From Euryarchaeota archaeon UBA538 (GTDB lineage: Archaea; Thermoplasmatota; Poseidoniia; Poseidoniales; Thalassarchaeaceae), in contig DALC01000032.1 in NCBI GenBank assembly GCA_002499325.1, forward strand, positions 669-13,679: a stretch of DNA of 13,011 nucleotides, given 5' to 3'. Both the position numbers and the translations under genes were made by a program. The notes beneath the pieces were generated by a model that was given only the letters and a program-made list of their open reading frames with translations, was not told where the DNA came from and did not search any database. Positions within the stretch are counted from its first letter, which is position 1, and every line of letters begins with the position of its first letter. Shown piece after piece: positions 6,562 through 12,418 of the stretch.

Positions 6562-7548
6562 ATGATGGTCGGGCTTGGCAAAAGATTCGTGACGAGGTCT
6601 TGGATATCGGATACTCCCGATGAAGTTGAGCATCCGCCAGTCCCTCTGGGCATCAATGAAATGGTGGTTCCGAGGATCTCAATCCTACTTTCAGTTTCAA
6701 CTATAATCGTGATTCTTCTTTCATCGATATGGATTGGCCTAGATGCTAATAAATTTTTGAATAACCTGGAAGAGTCATTCGAATCTGTTGATGAGTCGAT
6801 GATTGAAATGGATGGAAGATGGGCTTGGGAGGTTGATATGTTGTTTGACACGTGCGATTCTCGAGAGGGCGATTGGACATGGCCTGAGAATCTATCTTCT
6901 CAGGATGATCTATTCCTTTATCCGGGCGAATTAAGGTGCGATTGGGAGCATCAGGGACAGGGCGATACAGCCTCGATTGTAGTTTACAACAGGGGCAATC
7001 AGACTCTAGATTTGCTACTGGAAATAGCTGGCGCCGATGTTCTTTTCTCGGAGACGGACGACACGCAGTATCTCATCAATGAGATGCCAAGTGGAGATTC
7101 TGTAATTCTGGAGGTTTTTCTGACTGAAGATGTCTCCGAAGGAGAGATAACGGTCATCGCTTCTCATGTTTCTCTGATATCTGCAGAGGTGAGATTGGAT
7201 GCTACTATTTTCCAGGGGGCTGAAACCAGGACTATTCATATCGAGGAAGGAGACAGGGTAGAGGTCGAGTATACGGTCTGGAATGCGGACACGGGAGAGG
7301 AGCTAGATAGTGGGACATGGACCGAGAATGCAGGTGATCCATGGATGTCAATTGAGGGATTTGGATGGTCTACGATAGGACTAGATATTGATGATGACAG
7401 GGGGCTGATACCTGGAGTACAGAGTGGTACCAGCCATATCACCCTGCTTCCTCCACCAATAGGCTATGGCAATAGTGATGGACACGAGCTACAGGATGTT
7501 TGGTTGAGATTTGAGGTTAATCTAGAAAGGGCACCTCTTTCAGGGTAG
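6562..7548 (+). CDS. Membrane-anchored extracytoplasmic protein with divergent FKBP-like domain
   Basis: The frame opens with TTG-ATG-ATG. I take the first ATG (6562), giving 328 aa; residue numbers below count from the TTG and are one higher. A GGAG motif at 6538-6541 is about 20 nt away, too far to decide the start. Residues 1-37 are predicted cytoplasmic and 38-60 form one transmembrane helix (ISILLSVSTIIVILLSS). The rest should face outside, with two cysteines (99, 127) that could pair. A beta-rich middle domain (about 115-215) contains YNRGNQTLDLLLEIAG, reminiscent of CARDB/Ig-like folds. Residues about 224-324 resemble an FKBP-type prolyl isomerase: GDRVEVEYTVWNADTGEELD, then LIPGVQSGTSHITLLPPPIG, YGN, and the closing strand VWLRFEVNL, matching the family's IPG...G....IPPxxxYG......LxFxVxL pattern. 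The aromatic after IPG (Trp in classic FKBPs) is Val, so catalysis is doubtful and a binding or chaperone role is possible. It lies between the giant membrane protein and a methyltransferase gene. Confidence 0.75.
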   Translation: MMVGLGKRFVTRSWISDTPDEVEHPPVPLGINEMVVPRISILLSVSTIIVILLSSIWIGLDANKFLNNLEESFESVDESMIEMDGRWAWEVDMLFDTCDSREGDWTWPENLSSQDDLFLYPGELRCDWEHQGQGDTASIVVYNRGNQTLDLLLEIAGADVLFSETDDTQYLINEMPSGDSVILEVFLTEDVSEGEITVIASHVSLISAEVRLDATIFQGAETRTIHIEEGDRVEVEYTVWNADTGEELDSGTWTENAGDPWMSIEGFGWSTIGLDIDDDRGLIPGVQSGTSHITLLPPPIGYGNSDGHELQDVWLRFEVNLERAPLSG

Positions 7549-7565
7549 AATATCGGGGACGAAAC

Positions 7566-8870
7566 ATGTCAGAAGATAGTTCACATGCATCCGTAAGACC
7601 CTCCTCTTCGGTGACCAAGGAGGCGGATAAGAGAGTAGCCGCTAAATCCGCGAGGAAAGGTGAGCCATCATTTCACATGACTGAGCAAATGCGCAGGCTA
7701 TCTACTCCTTGGGGTGTTGCTCTGGCACGCGCTGGACAAATAGATCCGCATACACTGGGACCAGGGATTATTCTAGATGCGGCTGCCGGATCGGGCATAC
7801 AGCTCATTGCTTACTCAAATATCCTGAAAAGACCTTCTCTTGGGGTTGAGATAGATGGAAATGCCGCGGTTCTTTGTGCTGCGAATATGTTTGCTGTGGC
7901 AGAAAAAGACGATATTCAGAGAACCATGGACAGAGTAATTATCGGAGACAGTACAGATTCAGAAGGCGTCATGACTGAGTTCTGGTCGAGTCTGAGAGAG
8001 GCGGGAACAAGAGCTCATCCCCCTGTTGCAATGCTACACTTAGATCCCGCCAGGCCCAGAGATGCACAGAATCATCATATTGATGAGATGAAACCCAGTA
8101 TTGGGCCCCTGCTATCGTCATGGAAGAAGTATCTGGAGTTGGGGCCGGACGGTCCGTGTATCCTTCTCGACCTTTCTCCGAGGCTAGATGAAGAACAACG
8201 ATCCATGATAGATGAGATTGTGGAAAGGATATACCCAGGATGTGGAAGAACCTGGGAGTGGATGAGCAGGGGAGGGGGGAGAGTGGATAGGCTTTCGATG
8301 TGGATCGGTTCGCTATCATCCGATAACTCTAGGAGGTGTATCAGGATGGGGACTAAGAGAATAATGTCATCGATTGAGGGAGAGGGCACAGGTGTTTCAA
8401 GAGTCAGGCTTAGTGAGCCTCCTCCATTTGATTCCTGGATTACAATAGTCGATCCGGTGGTTTTGGAGAGTGGTTTGCAGGATGAGTGGATTTCAAAGGC
8501 AATACCAGATGGAAGTGGGTTCTCGTGGATTAGAACTGAGGGGAGGAGGCCCTTGCTTATCCATACGGACCCACTAAATGATGACCATGAGGTGAATGGC
8601 TTCGTAATTTCAAGTGGTCGTGTTGTGCAACACAGGCTTTCCCCTCCTGAAATTCATACGATATCACAAACTGCATCATCGCTCGCCAGGTTAGAAATAG
8701 GCAGTTTAACTTTGAGATGCTCACTAGACCCAGAAATCCATCCGAAGCTGCAGAGACGTCTTCACAAGGCCATGAGAGAGATTGAAGGTGCGAGATCGTT
8801 CATGGTGGATATTGAACTATCGAGAGACACGGGCGATTACACCATGTATGTTGTTTGCATGGAGGAATAG
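7566..8870 (+). CDS. Class I SAM-dependent methyltransferase with THUMP-like C-terminal domain
   Basis: The product is 434 aa. After a polar, Ser/Lys-rich start (1-35) comes a helical segment (about 36-66) and a Rossmann methyltransferase core. Motif I is ILDAAAGSG (69-77), the acidic end of strand 2 is Glu95 in LGVEIDG, and the catalytic-type motif is HLDPARPRD (158-166). LLDLSPRL follows (200-207), and WEWMSRGGGRVDRLSMWIG (230-248) matches the EWVSxxGExxEAxLW block of the THUMP-like family. The C-terminal part (about 330-434, with ARLEIGSLTLRCSLD and a basic helical segment) fits the THUMP-like domain expected to bind RNA. Members of this family normally have DPARR; here the second Arg is Pro. 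By family a nucleic-acid methyltransferase, probably on RNA, but the substrate is not known to me. It starts at an ATG 17 nt after the preceding stop, so it is probably co-transcribed with it, and ends 95 nt before the ribosomal protein cluster. Confidence 0.8.
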   Translation: MSEDSSHASVRPSSSVTKEADKRVAAKSARKGEPSFHMTEQMRRLSTPWGVALARAGQIDPHTLGPGIILDAAAGSGIQLIAYSNILKRPSLGVEIDGNAAVLCAANMFAVAEKDDIQRTMDRVIIGDSTDSEGVMTEFWSSLREAGTRAHPPVAMLHLDPARPRDAQNHHIDEMKPSIGPLLSSWKKYLELGPDGPCILLDLSPRLDEEQRSMIDEIVERIYPGCGRTWEWMSRGGGRVDRLSMWIGSLSSDNSRRCIRMGTKRIMSSIEGEGTGVSRVRLSEPPPFDSWITIVDPVVLESGLQDEWISKAIPDGSGFSWIRTEGRRPLLIHTDPLNDDHEVNGFVISSGRVVQHRLSPPEIHTISQTASSLARLEIGSLTLRCSLDPEIHPKLQRRLHKAMREIEGARSFMVDIELSRDTGDYTMYVVCMEE

Positions 8871-8965
8871 TCCCTTCGGGCTTTCCAATCCATTCAAATA
8901 GGGATGGTTGGTCGCCCGGATGCTTAACAGCCACTGGGTGACCGGTGAACGCGGGAGGACCGTAT
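8871..8965 (+). promoter_or_regulatory. Intergenic leader/promoter of the rpsM cluster
   Basis: This 95-nt gap precedes rpsM. Two TATA-like stretches are visible: TTCAAATAG (8893-8901) and GCTTAACAG (8922-8930). The second would place transcription start about 15 nt before the rpsM ATG, leaving just room for the Shine-Dalgarno motif. A weak hairpin (CCAA/CCAT at 8885-8893 pairing with ATGG/TTGG at 8904-8911, one bulged T) and a short UUCG-type hairpin just after the methyltransferase stop (about 8869-8882) could take part in termination or leader folding. All assignments here are tentative. Confidence 0.35.
8953..8958 (+). promoter_or_regulatory. Shine-Dalgarno motif deciding the rpsM start
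   Basis: GGGAGG lies 7 nt before the ATG at 8966. It supports that ATG over the in-frame GTG at 8945, which would place this motif inside the coding region. Confidence 0.75.
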
Positions 8966-9433
8966 ATGACAGGAACAGATGAGACACAGCTGGGAGACGA
9001 CTTCTCATACATCATCAGAATAGCAGATACAGACGTAGATGGTCTGCGTAAAATATCCGTCGGACTATGCTCTATCAAGGGAATAGGGATGAGGACTGCA
9101 GAGATGATCTGTAGACTCTCTGGAGTAGATGGAAGCAAGCTAGGAGGGCATCTCAGTGATGAAGAGCAGGATAAGCTCAGAGACTCCATTGGAACTTACG
9201 CTACCGAGATGCCTTGGTGGCTAATGAACAGGCAACGAGATCTAGAAACCAATGAAGATGCTCACATCGTAGCTCTGGAAGTTAAGATGACTAGAGATGA
9301 TGATGTTGCAAGGATGGCTGGTATCAAGACTTATCGAGGCATGAGGCACAGAAGCGGTCACAAGGTTAGAGGACAGCGACTTAGAAGTAACGGCCGAAAG
9401 GGCTCTGCTCTTGGTGTCCAGAGGAAAAAATGA
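8966..9433 (+). CDS. rpsM: Small ribosomal subunit protein uS13 (archaeal S13P)
   Basis: This 155-aa protein of the 30S head contacts 16S rRNA, the P-site tRNA and the inter-subunit bridge. It has the helix-hairpin-helix-like SIKGIGMRTAEMIC (36-49), an archaeal insertion with MPWWLMNRQRDLETNED (82-98), and the basic C-terminal signature TYRGMRHRSGHKVRGQRLRS (122-141), where RHxxGxxVRGQR is the family hallmark. Archaeal members are about 149 aa, so it is full length. The start is the ATG at 8966, preceded by GGGAGG at 7 nt. It opens the conserved archaeal S13-S4-S11-Rpo3 cluster, and rpsD begins 9 nt after its stop. Confidence 0.97.
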   Translation: MTGTDETQLGDDFSYIIRIADTDVDGLRKISVGLCSIKGIGMRTAEMICRLSGVDGSKLGGHLSDEEQDKLRDSIGTYATEMPWWLMNRQRDLETNEDAHIVALEVKMTRDDDVARMAGIKTYRGMRHRSGHKVRGQRLRSNGRKGSALGVQRKK

Positions 9434-9439
9434 GGTGAT
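9432..9439 (+). promoter_or_regulatory. Shine-Dalgarno motif overlapping the rpsM stop
   Basis: GAGGTGAT overlaps the rpsM TGA (9431-9433) and ends 3 nt before the rpsD ATG. It matches the archaeal 16S 3' end consensus (complement GAGGTGATC) and suggests coupled translation of the two ribosomal proteins. Confidence 0.75.
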
Positions 9440-9442
9440 CAG

Positions 9443-10126
9443 ATGGGCGATCCAAAATTTGCAAGACCTAAGACTCAGACACCAACTCATCCATGGAAAC
9501 AAGCAAGAATAGAGGAAGAGCACGCTCTGAAAGCAAAGTATGGCCTCAAGAAGATTGGGGGGATGAGGGAGATTTGGAGAGAGAAATCCGCCCTGAGAAG
9601 ACATCGAAATCAAGCTATGAAGCTAATAGGTAGAGTTGACACATCCGAAGGCCACTACGCCCGAGAGAAGGATGACTTGCTCGCTTCCCTAACCAGAAAG
9701 GGACTGCTTTCAGAAGGCTCAATCTTAGATAGCGTTCTGCAGATCGATGTAGAGCTGATGCTAGCCAGAAGGCTTCAGTCACAAGTTTACTACAAAGGGC
9801 TAGCACCATCCATGAGAGCGGCCAGAAATCTGATAGTCCACGGACACATATCAATCGGGAATCAGAAGATGACGGTGCCCGGATATCACGTTCTCAGAGA
9901 AGAGGAAGAGATGCTCAGGTACACTTCAGGTTCCAAGTACGAGAATCCCGATCATCCCTTCAGGCAGGAGTTAGAAAAAATCAGGGCTACCATTGACGCA
10001 TCCGATGAAGAAGCGGACACTGTCGGCGGACCAGTGAAGGTTGCAGATACCTTCGTTGAGGATATCAAAGCTGGAGAGGCGACTGCCCCTACTGTAGAGG
10101 ACACTATTCCAGAAGGTGATAATTGA
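9443..10126 (+). CDS. rpsD: Small ribosomal subunit protein uS4 (archaeal S4P) with acidic C-terminal extension
   Basis: This 227-aa primary 16S rRNA-binding protein organises the 30S body. The N-terminus [18 protein letters not shown] is typical of archaeal and eukaryotic uS4 (eS9-like), followed by [18 protein letters not shown] (46-63). The S4 RNA-binding domain spans about 105-150: [19 protein letters not shown], then [21 protein letters not shown], the classic RxLIxHGHIxIxxxxxxxPG. Known archaeal uS4 proteins are mostly about 170-190 aa; here the last 45 or so residues (about 182-227) are an extra Asp/Glu/Thr/Ala-rich, low-complexity tail. A GAGGTGAT Shine-Dalgarno motif ends 3 nt before the ATG, and its TGA overlaps the rpsK ATG by one base. 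Confidence 0.97.
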   Translation: MGDPKFARPKTQTPTHPWKQARIEEEHALKAKYGLKKIGGMREIWREKSALRRHRNQAMKLIGRVDTSEGHYAREKDDLLASLTRKGLLSEGSILDSVLQIDVELMLARRLQSQVYYKGLAPSMRAARNLIVHGHISIGNQKMTVPGYHVLREEEEMLRYTSGSKYENPDHPFRQELEKIRATIDASDEEADTVGGPVKVADTFVEDIKAGEATAPTVEDTIPEGDN

Positions 10127-10506
10127 TGCCCCACAAGGCCATACTGCATATTTTCACAACACACAATAATGTGTTGATGACTGCTACTGATCTCACTGGT
10201 TCCGAGACTATATGTAAGGTATCAGGAGGTATGGTAACCAAGGGCGGTTCTGAGAAATCTAGTTCATTCGCATCCATGAGAGCGGCTGAAAGAATGGCTG
10301 AGATGCTTGCGGAGAAAGATTTCAACCAGGTTATTGTAAAGTACAGAGGAGCTGGGGGAAATAAATCTCACAGCGCTCCAGGTGCTACCTCAGCAATCAG
10401 GGCATTAACAAGAGCAGGAATGCAGGTTACTAGAATAGAAGATGTGACTCCCATACCAACCGATGGTACAAAATCTAAGGGAGGACGCCGTGGAAGGCGT
10501 GTTTGA
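10126..10506 (+). CDS. rpsK: Small ribosomal subunit protein uS11 (archaeal S11P)
   Basis: This 126-aa protein of the 30S platform lies near the E site and the mRNA exit. It shows the family core [18 protein letters not shown] (8-25), SGGMVTKGG (33-41), [13 protein letters not shown] (75-87), [20 protein letters not shown] (90-109) and the strongly conserved basic tail KGGRRGRRV (118-126). The frame opens with TTG at 10123, but the ATG at 10126 is the better start because it gives the usual length and forms the coupled junction TGATG with rpsD. Its own stop (10504-10506) overlaps the Shine-Dalgarno motif of rpo3. Confidence 0.97.
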   Translation: MPHKAILHIFTTHNNVLMTATDLTGSETICKVSGGMVTKGGSEKSSSFASMRAAERMAEMLAEKDFNQVIVKYRGAGGNKSHSAPGATSAIRALTRAGMQVTRIEDVTPIPTDGTKSKGGRRGRRV

Positions 10507-10510
10507 GGTG
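10505..10510 (+). promoter_or_regulatory. Shine-Dalgarno motif deciding the rpo3 start
   Basis: GAGGTG overlaps the rpsK stop and lies 7 nt before the ATG at 10518. This favours that ATG over the in-frame TTG at 10503, which lies upstream of the motif. Confidence 0.75.
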
Positions 10511-10517
10511 TAAAAAT

Positions 10518-11405
10518 ATGGTTAATGCAGAAATTCTCTATGAGGACGATGAGAAAATCAGGATTCTTTTGAAGGATACAGATCGAGCTTTTGTTAACTC
10601 GATAAGGAGGACGTTGATGTCGGATACTCCAAAAATGGCTATCGAGACTGTGAGCTTCATCAAGAAGACTGTGGAAGAGGACGGAGAAGTATGGGAGACT
10701 GACGGGCCGCTTCCAGATGAGGTTATTGCACAGAGGCTTGCAATGATTCCTATCCCTACAAACCACGAACAGTACTACTTTCAGGATGAGTGCCCAAACT
10801 GTGCAGATATGGTAGAAGAAGACAGAGGATGTGCCCTTTGTACGATGCTATACTATTGTCAGAAGAAGGGTTCTAAAGAAGGGGTATGGGTAACAGCTGG
10901 TGATCTTAACTTTCTAGGAGAAGAGGAGGGTTTCATTCCCGAGAAGTACCAATCTATACCAATAACTAAGCTATTCCAAGGTCAGATTATTGAGTTTTCA
11001 GCCACTGCTATCATGGGAAGAGGTAGGGACCACGTGAAGTGGTCACCTGTTTGCGGTGTGAACTTCAATCCAAGACAGATTGGAGTTATCAACACAAAGT
11101 CCAGGGCAAAGATTCTCTGGGACTTAGGACTTAACATCAAAGCTAAAGATTTCAACAAGGATGGGAGACTGGAAGACGTCGATAAAGTTGATTTGCTAAG
11201 AAAAGATTTGAATCACGTTGGCTCTGGGACCGAGGAGTCCAGAGAGTTCAAGGAAGCTGTAGTTTTGGAAGACGTTCCCAATGAGTTCATACTGTCCTTC
11301 GAGACCGATGGATCAATGAGTCCTAAAGTTGCCTTTGAAAAGGCTGTTTCAGAACTTACTGCTAGGTTTGGCGGTATCGACGACGACCTCAAGGCTGTTC
11401 TCTGA
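10518..11405 (+). CDS. rpo3: DNA-directed RNA polymerase subunit Rpo3 (subunit D)
   Basis: This 295-aa archaeal counterpart of eukaryotic Rpb3 and part of the bacterial alpha dimer pairs with Rpo11 to start polymerase assembly. The N-terminal dimerisation domain shows FVNSIRRTLMSDTPKMAIE (25-43) and EVIAQRLAMIPIP (68-80). Domain 2 carries a cysteine cluster CPNC (92-95), CALC (105-108) and Cys114, a possible metal site, followed by WVTAGDLNF. The C-terminal strand and helix FILSFETDGSMSPKVAFEKA (257-276) complete the dimer domain. Between about 185 and 250 many archaea carry a ferredoxin-like domain with Fe-S cysteines; this segment has none and contains DFNKDGRLEDVD (211-222), shaped like an EF-hand/dockerin calcium loop. 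The start is the ATG at 10518, set by the GAGGTG motif. It is the last gene of the ribosomal cluster; the usual next gene (rpl18e) is absent here. Confidence 0.96.
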   Translation: MVNAEILYEDDEKIRILLKDTDRAFVNSIRRTLMSDTPKMAIETVSFIKKTVEEDGEVWETDGPLPDEVIAQRLAMIPIPTNHEQYYFQDECPNCADMVEEDRGCALCTMLYYCQKKGSKEGVWVTAGDLNFLGEEEGFIPEKYQSIPITKLFQGQIIEFSATAIMGRGRDHVKWSPVCGVNFNPRQIGVINTKSRAKILWDLGLNIKAKDFNKDGRLEDVDKVDLLRKDLNHVGSGTEESREFKEAVVLEDVPNEFILSFETDGSMSPKVAFEKAVSELTARFGGIDDDLKAVL

Positions 11406-11410
11406 GCGGG

Positions 11411-11420
11411 ATATATTAAT
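11411..11420 (+). promoter_or_regulatory. TATA box for the pantoate kinase gene
   Basis: ATATATTAAT is centred about 28 nt before the GTG at 11444, with a purine/GC-rich stretch (GAGCGGG) just upstream where the BRE should be. The spacing predicts a leaderless or near-leaderless transcript, so this gene appears to be transcribed separately from the ribosomal cluster. Confidence 0.65.
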
Positions 11421-11443
11421 TCCCTGTAGCATACGGAACATTC

Positions 11444-12418
11444 GTGCCGGGGTTGCTTGGACGAGGATATTGTGGCGGACATGTCACTCTGATATTCACC
11501 ATTGAAGATAGCGATCTTGATCCTGTTAATCAAGGAAGCAGGGGTGTTGGAATATGTCTGGAGGATGGTGTAGAGATTATTTGTAGGGGAAGAGAAGGGA
11601 AGGGCAATCTTGACGTCTTCTTCACTGACCATATTGGTGATTCTGGATTGTATATGGAATCCTTGAGTTTACTCTCTGAAGGAGTTCCCGAGGTCATGGA
11701 GTATGACTGGGAGGCTAATGTCAAACTGGGTTTACCAACTGGTCAGGGGTTTGGAATGTCTGCCGCGGGTTCGGTTTCCTTTTGTAATTCAATTCAGAGG
11801 GCGATTGGGATACCTTACGAAGAGGGGCACAGACGTTCTCTACTGATCGCTCATCTAGTAGATCGTAAAAGATCCAGTGGTTTAGGAGATGTAACCGCAT
11901 TATCAGCCGGAGGAGTGGAGATAAGGAAAATTCCTGGTTCTCCGTTTAGTGGTGATCACCTAGAAAACGGACCTGGTAAATCGGAGGGTTGGACTGCTGA
12001 GGCTGAGATAATACTGGTTTGGAATGGCGAGGGGGGTAGGCACACCTCATCGTATATCGATAATCCAGAGTGGAGGGGATTGATTTCATCTGCCGGGACT
12101 AAGAATCTCGAGAATCTGTCTGAAAAAAGGTGGAATGAGTCCAGATGGAGTGATGTTCTGGTTAGTTCTAGAAAATTCTCTTTGGAGAGTGGGCTTTCCG
12201 AAGAGAATTCTCGTTCTGAGGTACTAAGAAAGTGCGAGGAGGCAATGATCGATGGAGGAATGGGCCATAGCGGTGTTGCACTACTCTGCATGTTGGGAAC
12301 TAGTGTGGCAATTGTACCCAGCAGTCTCGAATCCGGACTAGTCGGAGTGAATCAAGTCAGAAGTCTACTAGATAAACACGGATTGGAAAGTATCCTTACG
12401 AGAATTGGGGATATCTAG
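11444..12418 (+). CDS. Pantoate kinase (GHMP kinase family), archaeal CoA biosynthesis
   Basis: This 324-aa cytosolic enzyme would phosphorylate pantoate with ATP to 4-phosphopantoate, the archaeal route to CoA, before condensation with beta-alanine by 4-phosphopantoate-beta-alanine ligase. Family signatures are GGHVTLIF (11-18, equivalent to the family's APGHVTGFF), DPVNQGSRGVGI (26-37), the GHMP ATP-binding loop LPTGQGFGMSAAG (97-109), the helix with AHLVDRKRSSGLGDV (136-150) and GGVEIRKIPGSP (156-167). The last two are characteristic of pantoate kinases within the GHMP superfamily. The start is a GTG at 11444; an ATATATTAAT box about 28 nt upstream and the absence of a Shine-Dalgarno motif suggest a leaderless mRNA. 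It follows rpo3 by 38 nt and overlaps the convergent TPD gene by 4 nt. The partner ligase is not in the window. Confidence 0.9.
   Translation: MPGLLGRGYCGGHVTLIFTIEDSDLDPVNQGSRGVGICLEDGVEIICRGREGKGNLDVFFTDHIGDSGLYMESLSLLSEGVPEVMEYDWEANVKLGLPTGQGFGMSAAGSVSFCNSIQRAIGIPYEEGHRRSLLIAHLVDRKRSSGLGDVTALSAGGVEIRKIPGSPFSGDHLENGPGKSEGWTAEAEIILVWNGEGGRHTSSYIDNPEWRGLISSAGTKNLENLSEKRWNESRWSDVLVSSRKFSLESGLSEENSRSEVLRKCEEAMIDGGMGHSGVALLCMLGTSVAIVPSSLESGLVGVNQVRSLLDKHGLESILTRIGDI
12415..12418. other. Shared CTAG holding both stop codons of convergent genes
   Basis: The palindrome CTAG contains the TAG of the pantoate kinase gene (12416-12418) and, on the other strand, the TAG of the TPD gene (12417-12415). 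There is no intergenic terminator space, so each transcript must end inside the other gene. Confidence 0.9.

Noticed and set aside
8869..8911. Hairpins after the methyltransferase stop, considered as a Rho-independent-type terminator or riboswitch
   Set aside because: Stems are short or bulged with no following T-tract, and archaeal termination depends on T-runs; no known riboswitch core was recognised.
11213..11632. 139-codon minus-strand frame across the rpo3/pantoate kinase junction
   Set aside because: It overlaps two well-supported genes and the TATA box, and its translation is Ser-rich without domain features.
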